In this document: in pieces, positions 45,700 through 57,002 of the stretch
Layout: each line of letters begins with the position of its first letter
How positions within the stretch are numbered: the first letter of the stretch is position 1
NCBI GenBank assembly: GCA_034231615.1
Contig: CM067311.1
Span: 13,901,400-13,965,399, forward strand
Direction of reading: 5' to 3'
Source of the DNA: Meghimatium bilineatum
Taxonomy: Eukaryota > Mollusca > Gastropoda > Stylommatophora > Philomycidae
Length of the DNA: 64,000 nt
The notes under the pieces: model-generated
Told to the model about the DNA's origin: nothing
What the model saw: only the letters and a program-made list of their open reading frames with translations
Database searches by the model: none
Translations under genes and position numbers: made by a program

Positions 45700-46075
45700 A
45701 CTACAAACTCATGGATGACTAATAAGCCCTATTCTGGTCGCAAATGTACTTGGGCACTTCGAGCGTGGAATGATCTCTTTTGATGGATTTTCATCTACCC
45801 ATGACTTAATAGCTACTATCTGCTGTTGAGCTGCTGCATTTCTTGTCTTTTCACAGGATGTGGTGCTCATTTTTTTTGCCTGCAGAGTGCAAAGTAGCGC
45901 TATTTCGTGCAGTGTCTTCCCATATATCTTGGGGTTTATTTCAAAGGCTTTCAATGAGATCTTTAACAAGTCATTGTAGAGTTTCTTTTGGCCACCTTGA
46001 GAATGCATGTCCTTCTCCAACTCACCATTGTATCTTTCATAGGTGAAAATCTGCCATATGTACCACATGACCTGC
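45700..46075 (-). mobile_element. LINE 3' end with a terminal zinc-finger-like motif
   Basis: The minus-strand frame 46068-45709 reads YNGELEKDMHSQGGQKK, LYNDLLKISLK, then CPSTFATRIGLISHP. LINE ORFs in many invertebrates end with a GQKKR..D.LK block and a C..C...F..RIGL.SH finger. The second Cys of the finger is not preserved. Only the 3' end is present, so it is a 5'-truncated copy. Confidence 0.8.
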
Positions 46076-46245
46076 CCAACAAATCTGTGTCTGCATTAGA
46101 ATAGTGTCAATGCTAGGTCAAGGACAGTGACATCTGGAATCTCCAATGTCTATACAAAGCCATTAACAACCATGATATCAGATGCAGTAAACATATAAGG
46201 TAATTAACAGTACTGTAATAACAAAACACATCCAGGAATAATGAA

Positions 46246-46256
46246 ACTTAGGGAAC
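46246..46256. repeat. Target-site duplication, 3' side of LINE copy A
   Basis: ACTTAGGGAAC occurs here and again at 50280-50290, directly bracketing LINE copy A. This marks the insertion as target-primed reverse transcription and fixes both ends of the element. Confidence 0.85.
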
Positions 46257-49200
46257 TTCTTCTTCTTCTTCTTTCGTTCACTTGAAACGTCTATATCTGT
46301 AATTCTGTCTCCTTATTAAAACTCACTGTCTTTTGTAGTTCATACAGTGTTCCATAGAGCTTTGATTCTAGTGTTGTTTCCTCTGACCATTATGTCTGCC
46401 TCAGCGTTTCATGCTCAGAACACTCTTGAAGTATATGTTTGGCACTCTGTGCTGCCTGTCCACATGTACACATGGCCGTGTTGCCAATCTTGAACTTTGT
46501 ATACATGTGACTGCGGAGTCGGTTGTGTCCTGTTCTGAGACGTAGAATTATAACTTGTTCTGGTCTGTTCATAATATGATAGTCATCTTGTGTTGGTGTT
46601 TGTGACTTTCTTATTGACTTGATCATCTGTTTTTTCTGATGGTAGGTGATTGGTATATCTGGTTGGTCTTCGGCAGCACCTTCCTTAGCCAGTTGGTCTG
46701 CTTTTTCATTTCCTGGTATTCCACAGTGAGAGGGTATCCACTGCATGGTTACCCTATACTGGTAAGACAATTCGCTAAGTAGTTTTTTCAAGTCTGTTAG
46801 TTTTCCAGACTGGAGAGCTTGAAGCACTGACCTTGCATCTGTCAACAATACCACAGGCTGTAGGTCAGAGTTGGAGTTCAGCAGTTTTTTAGCTGTCACA
46901 CTAATTGCCTGGATTTCTGCATCATAATTATTGCAGTATTTTCCTGTTGGTGTTCTGATGGTATCTCTAGGCTTGTGTGGATATTCTATATATACACCTG
47001 CACCTCCATTCCTCACAGCATTCTGTGCTGACCCATCTGTGTATACTTTGACCCATATATCTTGTGGATATTCCTCATCCAGGAAACTGAGGGTGACTGT
47101 CCTTCGCTGCACACTGTTCTGTTCGTCCTCGCTTAGTATTCCTTTCACATGGGTCTGAATGTATATTGGCATTCCATGCCTTTCACTCCACGGGGTTTGT
47201 TCTGGTACAGGCCTTAAGGGGCTGTCAACTTCAGGTAGGTCTGTAAGTTGTCTGCGGAGTCCTTTAGCTTGATCGATAAAGCTGCTTCTTTTCAGTCACC
47301 CCATTGCTAGATTTTGGAATCTTTCCTTCATTGGATGACTTGGCATACACTGAAACTTTTCTGCCTGAATTAGTACTTTTGTGTCTCTGCGTTCGCCAAG
47401 TGTTTGCATTCTTCCCATTTTCTGCATCTCTGCTATGGGTGTTGATTTCATTGCTCCCAACATTATTCTAAGTGCCTGGTTTTGCACTTTATCTAGATCT
47501 TGTAATGTGGTGTTTGATGCAGGACACCATGCAGCTGAACCATATTCCAGGTGTGGTCTTATGCCTTGCTGGTAAACTTTACTGAGTATATTCCCACCGG
47601 CTCCCCATGTGGTTCCACTTAGTTTTCTCAGGATAGCTAACTTCCTCCTGGCTTTTGTTGTTGCTTTGTTTATGTGTTGCTTCCATGTCAGTTTATCATC
47701 AAAAGTAACTCTGAGGTATGTGGGTTGTTTGTCTTCTTTCAAGAGCTCTCCATCTATTTTGATATGACTGGCTTTTTGTTTTGGTGAGAGGGTAAAGAGT
47801 GTAGTGCTGCACTTATCTGTGTTAATGCTGATGCACCATCTATTAGCCCATAAGGTTAGGGCATCGATAGCTCTTTGTATTTGTTTAGTGGCCACTGTCG
47901 CATGTTCTTCCGTGCACCAGATCACCAGCATACATTGCCACTTTGATCCCATGTGGTAGTTCAGCAACTAGGTCATTGATGTAAACCAAGAAAAGTGTGG
48001 GTGACAGGACTCCTCCCTGGGGGACTCCATGACGCAGTAGAACTTTCTTGCTCTTGCGACCATCTAATTGTACCCTTGCTCTTCTATTATGCAGGTATGC
48101 TTTTACCCATTTGTACATTCTTGAGCTAACCCTGCAATTTCGCAATTTCTTTAGGAGCCCTTCTTTCCAGACCTTATCAAATGCTTTTCTGAGGTCTATC
48201 CATGCTGCTAGTACCAGTTTCTTATCTCGGAAGGCATCCTCAATCTCTTGGGAGAGGTAGGTTGCCTGATCTTCAGTAGAGTAGCACTGTCTGAAACCTG
48301 CTTGCTGTGATACCAGAAGGTTTTCACTTTCAAGGTACCACTGCATCCTAAGATTGATAATGCGTTCCATTGTTTTGCATAGACAGCTTGTGAGGCTGAT
48401 GGGCCTGTAGTTGGAGACTGTGTTGCCATCTTTTCCTGATTTGAGGAGTGGTATCATTATTGCTTCTCTCCATGCCTGTGGTACATTACCTGTGAACCAG
48501 CTTGTGTTAAAGATCTGCAGTAGCTTTGCTCTTGCTGCAATTCCCAGGTTTCTAATCATTTCATTGGACACTCCACCAGCTCCAGGGGACTTTTTCATTT
48601 TCAATTTGGATATTGCATGCTCCAGTTCTCTCATTGTGATTGGTGCCTCCATGACTTCAGGTATAGGTTCGCCTTGTCCAATGTTTTGCTGGTTCTCTCG
48701 AACCTCCTGTTGTTTGTCTGGGCTGACTTTGATGTTATTGTCTTCTGCAAAGGAATCTGCAAAGTAATCAGCTGCATGTTTATCTGTTAAAATGTTTCTA
48801 TAAAGTGTGATCCTGGTATTTCTCCCTGTACCTTCATCATTTAGTTGTTTTACAAGTTTCCATAATTTCCTAGTATCCCTTTCTAGGTTCAGCGACTCTG
48901 TTTTTTTCTTTCCAGCTGCTCCGTCTGGCTTGTAACTTGGCTCTTTGAAATTTAGCCTTTGTTTGCTGATATTTGTTGTGATGTTCTTGGCTAGGTCTGT
49001 TCTCAGCCTGCTGTCTAGATGTTTCCATCTCATTTTGCAGCTTTTCCAGTTCATCATTCCAGTAGGGTTTGTAGTTTTTGCGTGCCCCCCTGGGTATGGT
49101 TTTACTAGCAGCATGTAGTATACATCTATTAAATTCACTCACTGCTCTATTGATGTCTTTGTCCAAGTTCATGTCCTTAGCTAGAACACTGGTTAAATGC

Positions 49201-50279
49201 TGGTACATTTTCCAGTCTGCCCTTTTATAGTTCCACCTAATGAGCGTACTGCTGTCCTTGGTAAATTCATTGTGGATTTCCAGAAATACTGGTCTGTGGT
49301 CACTACACCCAAGCTGCTTTCCAATGACACGTGTGATGTTTCATTCCAGGCCTGGTGAGTGGAATGCCAGATCTGGTGTAGATGTGGTGTGCCATGCTCT
49401 CGAGTAGAAGGTTGGTGAGTCTGCTGGCTGGTTAATAAGGATGAGATTATTTTCATCCTGCCAGCTCTCAAGTTCCTCACCTCTCTTGTCGATATGATCA
49501 TAGCCCCAGCTCTGAGAGTGGCTGTTGAAGTCACCACACACCATAAGTCTCTCTTTATCTGGAATTGTGTCTAGTGCCAATGGTTTATCATTTGGGCAGT
49601 AGTAGTTCAGGAGATGGAATTCTGCACTGTCTGTTTTTAGGTGGAGCATCTGGTATTCTGCCCCTTCCATATATACTTCCAGCTGACATGCGCTGATATT
49701 GTTTTTAACAAGTGTCAGAATTCCACCCTTTCGCCTGTCCTTTCGGTCAGATCGGTAGCACTGGTAGCCTCTGATTTTGAAGGTTATGTCGCTGCTGAGG
49801 TGTGTTTCTTGGATACAGCATATATTGTTCTTCACTGAGGACATTTTCAAGTTCCAATTTTTTGCTGTATCCATCTCTTTTACTGTTGACACCCTCAGCA
49901 TTCCAGTGCATTATTTTTATTGGTGGTTTGTTTGTTTGGCCAGTAACTCTATTCCCTTGCCTCCTGGCTCCTCGAGGCAATTGAGAAGGACTTTCAGTAA
50001 CTGAGGTTGGGCCCTTTCGAGGTATAGGGCCCGGCACCGTCCCTGCCTGAACGTCCGCCACAGGGCAGGCACCATAACTTTTTATAGATACAGACATGTT
50101 TCCATTGTGTTTTGTGCGTGGCATCCTGATTATCTGTGCACCTTTTGGCTGGATGCCTCCGTCTTCAGCACTCTGCTTACTTGGGCAGGACTATGGTCCT
50201 GCCCGACCAGTCTTAGTTTCCAGCCCCTGATGGCTGAACTAAGCCCCATCACCACTGCACGGTGCTGGCCTTGATGGGG
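46257..50279 (-). mobile_element. LINE copy A: near full-length EN-RT-RNase H retrotransposon with a (GAA)n tail
   Basis: Read on the minus strand, the element has a short 5' leader (50279-50125) and an ATG at 50124. An endonuclease domain follows (HWNAEGV; QETHLSS; CGDFNSH near 49540). Next come reverse transcriptase (AGFRQCYSTEDQ, DLRKAFDKV, GVPQGGVLSP), RNase H (VYTDGSAQN; GNEKADQLAKEG) and a Cys/His motif (CTCGQ, then HILQEC). It ends in GAAGAAGAAGAAGAA. No separate ORF1 is seen, so it looks like a single-ORF, about 4-kb I-group LINE (Ingi/Nimb-type is possible). An 11-bp duplication, ACTTAGGGAAC, flanks it at 46246-46256 and 50280-50290. The copy is dead. Compared with copy B, an 8-bp deletion near 47925 destroys the YADD catalytic motif, a T-tract near 48900 is longer by one, and other frame changes split the ORF. 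It sits sense-oriented in tomosyn intron 1. Confidence 0.93.
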
Positions 50280-50290
50280 ACTTAGGGAAC
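50280..50290. repeat. Target-site duplication, 5' side of LINE copy A
   Basis: This is the second copy of ACTTAGGGAAC. The element's first bases (CCCCATCAAGG on the minus strand) start immediately inside it. Confidence 0.85.
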
Positions 50291-50354
50291 AAAATTGGAA
50301 AAAAAAAAATGATGACCAAAGACAGTCTGTGAACTGTTGAAAAAATAGGCTTAT

Positions 50355-50760
50355 AATATGTCATGTGACGTTTTCCTTCCAGAACGTTGTCTTCCCAATG
50401 AACTCTCTGTCTTGGGCGATGTGGCTTGCATTTTCTAGCGATGTATTCATGTTATCTTTGATGTTGTCTGTCCATCGTCTTCTTGGATTGCCCTTTCTCC
50501 TCTTCCCAGGTACTCTTCCCTCCATTATTTGTCTTTCTAAATATTTGTGTCTCTTTATATGATCAAACAGGCTTAGTTTTCTTTTTGTTATTGTGTTTAG
50601 TAACCAACACTCTGGAATCTTCAATGTGTTTATAATATCCGAGTTTCTGGTTTTTTCCTTCCATGATATTCTAAGTATCTTTCTGTAGCATTTCAGCTCA
50701 TAGGCGTTGATCTTCTTTGTCACTGTTTTACTTAGGGTCTATGTTTCACAGCCATATCTT
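50355..50760 (-). mobile_element. LINE C-terminal fragment
   Basis: The minus-strand frame 50723-50361 carries ELKCYRKILRISWKEK, KRKLSLFDHIKRHKYLE, GKRRKGNPRRRWTDNIKD and AQDREF. These are the conserved C-terminal blocks of RTE/CR1-type LINE proteins. Remnants of a preceding ETWT-like region lie just above 50723. It lies next to the 5' end of LINE copy A but belongs to another family. Confidence 0.8.
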
Positions 50761-51578
50761 GCAACCGGAAAAATAAAATGTAACATTCTTATAATATAGG
50801 CCAATGCATTTCAAATTTTATTAAAAAATTGAACAGGATATGAGCTCCAGGACAAATTGTCAAAAAATGAAAGATCAGAAACAGTGCAGAAAAATGCACT
50901 TTATAGGCCTATATTAGGCTATTTGGTACATAATAAAAAGACTTAATATCCTTCATGTATTGTACTGGCTTGTAGCCTCCTATAGCCGCGATCAAACACA
51001 GTGGCCAACTTAACTGGGTCTAGGAAAATATTGATTGCAATGAGATTAAACTATAATAAATGAATGAGTATTACATTTTTTAAACATAGGCCTAATTTCT
51101 AATTAGTAAAAAAAAAACGAATTCTAAAACTAAACTATGTCTAACTTACTATAGGGCTTATCTAAAACATAAGCCTATTATCTAATGATTATCAGGAAAC
51201 CACAATCATGGTCCAGTTGTCATTGGGATAAGCAGACATTCTGGCCCTGTCCGAAAACAAAATATTTATAGGCTTCTACTACTAGACACACCAGTTATAG
51301 TTATAGTAGTATAGTACTGACTTTACTTACTATAATCAGAAATTAATAACGTTACTTTATTAAGGCTTAGCACACGCGGCTTGGTAGACTTGCAGTTGAG
51401 TGGAGCTGGTCTAGAAAAGCACAACAAATAAAATTAGAAAATGCACTCTAAAGACAGCGATACAATATATATAGGCCTATATTGCGTTACCCGTTACAGT
51501 TATAAAAAGCAACATTGTAATCTAAGTCTAAATGTGACAAGACAATGTTTACGGAAGTGCTCTCACTGTGTTAATTAC

Positions 51579-51722
51579 CTTCGAAACATAATAATGCTCA
51601 CTACGCAACGTTTCTTCTATTTCGGTATCCTGTCGATTTTGAGAACTGCCAGTTCCACGAAATCCATCAAGAACATTCTTCAATGTGAATTTTTTTGCCT
51701 TCGAACCAGATGAAGATGACAT
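51579..51722 (-). CDS. STXBP5: Tomosyn (syntaxin-binding protein 5) coding exon 1, with start codon
   Basis: This exon encodes the first 48 residues of tomosyn, a large WD40/R-SNARE protein that binds syntaxin and SNAP-25 and restrains synaptic vesicle priming. The residues KFTLKNVLDGF, then DTEIEETLRSEH, align with the vertebrate N-terminus (KFNIRKVLDGL, then EPEIQETLQSEH). The variable Ser/Gln/Asn-rich spacer between the two blocks is also typical of the family. The ATG at 51722 is chosen because an in-frame TAA lies six codons upstream and the base at -3 is A. The exon ends in AAG followed by GTAATT, a usable donor, in phase 0. The next exon found is 9.3 kb away. A 20-codon upstream ORF overlaps the start. 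The identification is by remembered family sequence, not by a search. STXBP5 and STXBP5L cannot be separated here, and invertebrates usually have one tomosyn. Confidence 0.93.
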
Positions 51723-51729
51723 GATGCAT
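51667..51729 (-). promoter_or_regulatory. Upstream ORF overlapping the tomosyn start codon
   Basis: An ATG seven bases upstream of the tomosyn ATG opens a different frame. It runs 20 codons and stops at TGA inside exon 1. Its context has T at -3 (weak), while the tomosyn ATG has A at -3. If the transcript starts upstream of 51729, this would require leaky scanning. The transcription start is not visible, so the uORF may not be in the mRNA. Confidence 0.5.
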
Positions 51730-52323
51730 AAATATTGTTAGCCGTCTACAAGACATGTCAACGATAAGTTGCTGTCGGCTGCTAACATTTTGCTCGTGAG
51801 CAATAAATTTACTTTGCCCAGATTTCTAAAATGGGTCAAAATGGTGAAGTAGGAAAACCTTGGCTGAACAATTAAATAATTATTCTAGCTTCCTTGCCTA
51901 ACATTTTCCTATTATTATCGTTGTTGCTATAGTAACATTAAAAACGAATAATTATTCCACAAAATCTATAAAATAAGTCAGGTATCTCTTGAAAATAGTG
52001 TGTATATGTGAATTTTAATAACACAGGTTCGCAACACTAAATGTATGTACAAGTCTAACAGGGTTAGGGGCGGCAGACACACGATGATAGACAAAATTCT
52101 GGATAGTCTAACTTTCATAGGCAAAGTTGGTATAGCACATTAGATAATGTTTTAAGTAAGGAGACATTTTACAGGAAAACAAATTCTTAATAAAAAGTTC
52201 ATTCGCCTCTTTTCGTGAATAGTTCCCTCCTTTTATTGATGTTTGAAATTACCTTTTTGTGAAAAATCGTCAAGGGAGCGGTTTTTACACACACACACCC
52301 ACCCCCACCCCCAATTATCATAG
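51723..52323 (-). promoter_or_regulatory. Region upstream of tomosyn exon 1 (5' UTR or promoter expected)
   Basis: This interval lies directly 5' of the tomosyn start on the minus strand and must hold 5' UTR sequence, and perhaps the promoter if there is no non-coding first exon. I see no convincing TATA box at a fixed distance, no CpG-rich block and no ORF. A SINE begins at 52324. Confidence 0.35.
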
Positions 52324-52597
52324 TAGGTAAAAGTAAAGTTTACCCATAGCAATTAGCTGCCGTAGGGGTGTGACATGTTAGCGACCTCACATTTCAATCG
52401 CTCTGCTATATGAGGGTAGTAGCCATCTCCTCTCCCTCGCAGTCTTTACTTTCATGACTGATCCGGTACCCAATTCAAGGCTGGGTCGATCCGAGGGTGG
52501 TTGCAATCTAAAAAAAAATATTTCCGCCGGAGCTGGGAAATTAACCCAGGACTAAGCATATGCAAAGCCAGTGCGTTAACGACTGCGCAACGCGACT
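52324..52597 (-). mobile_element. tRNA-derived SINE, family S1
   Basis: This reverse-orientation S1 copy has GCGTTGCGCAGTCGTTAACG at its head and the body (GACTGCGAGGGAGAGGAGA on the minus strand). It lies upstream of tomosyn exon 1, in the same orientation as the gene. Confidence 0.86.
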
Positions 52598-54469
52598 CCC
52601 ACAAATCTATATCGCTTCCCTATCACCCTTTACATCTGAAGTGTCTTATCGAACAATTCCAAGTTTTCTCCATGAATGAAATATGCATATCATGTATTGG
52701 CTGCATAGCCTACCTAGTACTGAAAGTTTTGTTCTAATTTGTTAATAGCGGGAGGAAGATTTGAGCGCCATCCTCCCCCCTATCTACGGGCTTGGCAAAC
52801 TATCTGAGATCACGTGACATTGCCGTAGACAAGACTTTGCTAAAATAGGGTGGGGGTAATTTAAAATATTTAGACTTAACTTCTTGACACTGTGCCACGG
52901 ATTCGCAGATATGCATCAGTTGACAAATCGTGAGGTCTATTTTTCTATTGTCTCAATCCTTGCATTATCTATAAAGAGTAACCATAATGTGAAAATGTGT
53001 CATATTTTCATCAATCTAGAATCATTCTTCTTCTTTTGGTAAATTCGCCACTGTTGTTATTTGGCACATAGTCTTTTCAATATATACCATCAAAGTCAAA
53101 CCGTTCTTGATTCTCGTATTCTTAATCTGTTAGTATAATTATGTCATGAGTGTCTCTGGAAGTAACATACGCAACTGCTTTAACTTGAGCGAGAGAATTA
53201 TAAGAACTTAGTGACGCACATACACGAGTTGATTCTTACAAGGGCATTAGGGCATATCCATAGCGCAAACGAGTTTTGTGGACACAATCTGTAGGCCTAT
53301 ATGTTCCAAACAGTCATATTTCGAATGCGAGAAGGTAAAGTTACTTACTGCTCTAATAGGTTAGTTTAAATTATAATTGTCTTATTATAAGCCACTTGTG
53401 CTCAATGGTTTTAATATAGTGGTTTCCCAGAAATACTTTGCTTGCTTCTGTGTACATAAAATGTACGCATTTCGTAAATCTAAAGTACCCGTACTTACAA
53501 TTATTCTATGAATGGTTTAAACTTTCGTGTTTCTTATTCTAATTGATTAGTTTTGTCTATCAATTGTTGTTTTTTTTTAAATTTTGGTAATCAGTAAGTA
53601 AAAATATACGAAGATCTAAGCGAACCTCATTTTTTAATTTAAAAAAAACTCCGTGTCATGTAGTTGACTAAAATGTTTTTAAATTTGGCTAAAGACATGC
53701 TGAATGTGGCCATTCACTCACTATATTGAGTATGTGTCCCCGGATGTTAATTTCCAATTCATTCTAGTCTCAATGAGTTTACGTTTTATGTTGGTAATTT
53801 AAACTGAAAGCACATTAACATTTCACATATCTTTATTAGCATTTCATATAAAAATGAGTCACCGATATTGAACTGTGTAGTTTATTAGTATTTAAAAGCA
53901 CAATGATTTATTGTCAAAATACACAATCATAAGATTTTAATAGCTGAGATAGGCCTACCATAGAGTCAAGGCGTATGCTCACTTTACAAAGAAGCGTGTT
54001 TCTCAAAGTAGATTATAGTCTCATTCGGGATGGGGGGGGGGGGGGGTGTTCAAAAAGACACTTCAGATTGTTGGTAAGGGATGATAGGAAAGCGATGCAG
54101 ATTTGAGAAGCACTGAACCGGTTAAAAGACAACAATTGAAACTATTGCTACGTATTAAGTACTCGAAATACGACAATATTATAAATGTTAATTCAAAGAT
54201 GTCCACAAACTCGTAGGGTCGTGTTTCCCAACGTGGGGCTTACGCACAACAGGGACAATTTGATTGTTCGGGAAAGGGGGGGGGGGGTGGTATTGAAAAA
54301 AATAATTTTAGGGAATAATTCAATTTGTGCATATAAAAAAATATGTACATATTAAAAGGGGGGGGGGAGATCATAATTTTAGAAAGACTTGGGTGGAGCA
54401 TAGTATAAAAAAATGTTTGGAAACACTGCTTAGGGGATTTGAGTTTTCACAGAAATTGCTCTAGATAGT
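52598..54469. other. No gene seen
   Basis: AT-rich, apparently unique sequence upstream of tomosyn. It has G tracts at about 54033, 54275 and 54358. I found no exon or repeat family. Confidence 0.45.
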
Positions 54470-54830
54470 GTGCAAGAACTTAATGAAAATCATAAAGTAG
54501 AACATGACGAGAGCATGTACAGATTGAAGAGATTACACAAATGTAGAACAAACATCTGCGATCAAATATATTGGGGGAAAAAAGAGAATGAACCCATATT
54601 GGCTATTAGCAAGAGATTGCAACATCAGAATGGAAACACGAAATGACCGAGGAAGACCAAGAAAAAGGTGGATTGAAAGAGTTAAGATTTTCTAGGCCTT
54701 CGTAATATTACTCAAGTAACCAAATGTTCTATAGCCTGAAAACTGATCACTATTCAATCATGCGGCGCCTAAACAACAAAAGCCGAGAAACAACATTAGA
54801 TAGACAGGCAGGAAATAGAAATATGACACA
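54470..54830 (+). mobile_element. LINE C-terminal fragment
   Basis: Codons at 54600-54695 read METRNDRGRPRKRWIERVK, a typical GRPRKRW block of LINE C-termini. Flanking sequence is open only in short pieces. Confidence 0.55.
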
Positions 54831-54983
54831 CACAAAAAGTGTACAGTGCACAGTAGACATGCCAGAGAAGTAAATATATTCCACACATTCTGTATCCGCA
54901 TAACACATATTATATTATCTTTTTGTTAACTTGGGATCTTTGTTACCTCTAATATTTTATGGCTGTGTGTCCTGATATCATCA

Positions 54984-55265
54984 TTAAGTGCCATCTCCGC
55001 AACGAAGGTTGGCTGTAACAGACCTCCAACGTCCCCTGTCTCTTGTTTTGGTGGCGCATTCTGCTAGACTGTAACCTTTCCTTCTTGTTATTCTCCCACT
55101 TGTATTTCTGCCTACCTCATGATATGTTTTAGATATACCTAGGCATAACATAATTAGACTTTGTTGTCCGCTGGTTGAAGGGGACATGTTTGCTTTCTGG
55201 CATCATGTCTCAATCTCTCTGTCTAATTTTCCGTTGTCTGTGAATATATTTCCCTGGTATTTAGA
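54984..55265 (-). mobile_element. LINE C-terminal fragment (TANLRCGDG family)
   Basis: The minus-strand frame 55187-54984 carries RRKGYSLAECATKTRDRGRW, then RSVTANLRCGDGT and a stop, which is the end of a LINE ORF. Similar nucleotide sequence appears at 14836-14925, 55594-55640 and, more diverged, 30318-30435. Confidence 0.7.
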
Positions 55266-55593
55266 TTCAGAGGTTTGTTTCACTTAGAAGAAAGGACATA
55301 GCCACTTAATATCTCACAGACTCAGAATGTGGTAGACATTTCCATGCACGCATCAGACTCATGAGTCACAGTCGGGAACACCGCAAACATCATCATCTTC
55401 ATCATCATCGCAATTTAACTGAAGGGTCATCTTCGACTACGACAGATGACCCGCACAATACCCTCATCCTCTAAAATTTATAGAGAAGATAAGGGTACGC
55501 AATCAATGAAATACTAAATGCGTCTGAGAAAAATATAGTGTTCTCTTTCTTAGACATCACATTTGAATAGCTTGGTTAGTTTAGCATCATCGC

Positions 55594-55640
55594 GTACGGT
55601 CTCCGCAACAATGGTTGGCTGCAACAGACCTCCAACGTCC
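55594..55640 (-). mobile_element. Short LINE 3' fragment (TANLRCGDG family)
   Basis: GTCTCCGCAACAATGG, then GACCTCCAACGTCC repeats the sequence at 54995-55040. Only about 45 bp are recognisable. Confidence 0.55.
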
Positions 55641-56189
55641 TCCTGGGTTAGTTAGGTTAGAAAAAGTACTTATTCTGGGGAGGTTTTCTTTTATCGGCGA
55701 ATATTAGTCCAACTTTGTTCTAGCAAAGCTTTTAACTATTTAAAAAAGTACTATCGTGGTTCTAGTAATCACGCAAGCTCGACCATGTTATAATTGCTTG
55801 ACTGGTGAGTACGGATTAATAATTCTTTTATTTACTACCACGTCTACCATCGTCGTCATTGCACATTCTTTCACCATTGGTCGGAACTATGCCAGGGTCT
55901 GCATCTAAAAGAAAAAAAAGGAAGTTGAATTTCAGGTTTAAAAAAAAAAGGATTTACTTCATTGTAGTCAGATTCCCAATACGCACTAGGCCCATCTCAA
56001 GAATACGACACGACGCATGACACGAGTACCACTCAAAGCACGTAAAACAAAAATTACAAGAGATAATCCTCTGGTATCTTCGAAAAAAATTCACTTGTAG
56101 AGACTTCCGGTAGTGACGAACTAAGATAGAGGGTGTTTCTCTAGTCAAGTCTGGGTCATTCCGTCGATCGTTGGATTAATCAACTAACA

Positions 56190-56565
56190 TCGAAAAGTCC
56201 AGACTGATTTGTGTAACAGAAGTCAGTTCATTCCAATTCTTTTTCATTCATCGAATGATAAAATCAGAGAAGAGACTCATCAAAATTTCATCACAGATGT
56301 TTGCAGAAAACGCCGTTGGTCCTACATCGGGCATGTCCTACGCGCAGACATCAACAGAATACACCACCAATTTCTTGAATGGATACCTACAGTCAAAAGA
56401 GCCAGGGGTAGACCAAAATAAACACCCAGAAGAACAATACTTAGAGAAAGTAAAACAACCAATATTCATACTATTCAAGAACTGCACAGAATAGCTTTGA
56501 ACAGACAAAATTGGAGAGATCTGACCTTTGCTCTATGCGCTAACTTCAGCACAAAAGGAAAATAA
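56190..56565 (+). mobile_element. LINE C-terminal fragment (GHVLR family)
   Basis: The frame 56209-56421 contains RRWSYIGHVLRADINRIHHQ, then WIPTVKRARGRPK. After one stop the same frame gives TPRRTILRESK and ALNRQNWRDLTFALCA. These are consecutive terminal blocks of an RTE/CR1-like LINE protein. A single in-frame stop separates the two halves. Confidence 0.8.
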
Positions 56566-56660
56566 ATGAATGAGAGAAGTGCGACCTCGTATCAAAACGA
56601 CAACCTCTTGAGCAGAGGGAAAATTAAATAGTCATTATGCTATATATATATTCACTTATT

Positions 56661-56937
56661 CATCTTCTTCCTGATCTTTTTCTGCGTTCGTTTTTAAACT
56701 CCTGTGGATAAACAGGATGTAGTGCACAATTCATGGTTTACAACTTGATACCATACATGAGCCTTTCGTTCTGACACATCTGCATTCAGCACGGATTCTT
56801 GGTAACTTTGATACTATTTGAGATGGGACAACTAACTCCACACCAAAATCTCTTTAGTCGTCTCTTTTGTCATGTATATAAAAGTGAACAATGTTATTAG
56901 CGTGTGCTCCCCTTCCGGTCATGCAATACATGGGCGT
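56661..56937 (-). mobile_element. SINE-like repeat, family Y
   Basis: CATCTTCTTCCTGATC, CTGCGTTCG, CATGGTTTACAACTTG and GTCGTCTCTTTTGTCATG are inverted Y blocks. A plus-strand Y copy starts 66 bp to the right, so the two are head to head. Confidence 0.76.
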
Positions 56938-57002
56938 ATATTCTCTAATTTTTGCAACCATGCCATACATTTTATTTACGTCTTGTCATGCCTATGCATA
57001 TC

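Larger units (their letters stand above)
42273..51578 (-). other. Tomosyn intron 1 (9.3 kb)
   Basis: The interval between the two tomosyn exons has GT...AG ends on the minus strand and joins phase 0 to phase 0. It contains a near-complete 4-kb GAA-tailed LINE in the sense direction of the gene. It also holds LINE fragments at 42480-42735, 44720-45405, 45406-45555, 45700-46075 and 50355-50760. The stretches 42736-44719 and 50765-51578 show no gene or repeat that I recognise. They are AT-rich with only short open frames. Confidence 0.85.

Noticed and set aside
48411-48767. Plus-strand open frames over the LINEs (also 63294-63650, 48048-48260, 62931-63143)
   Set aside because: They are antisense shadows of the RT coding region and recur in both LINE copies.
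51441-51713. 90-codon plus-strand frame over tomosyn exon 1
   Set aside because: It is antisense to the exon and has no family similarity.
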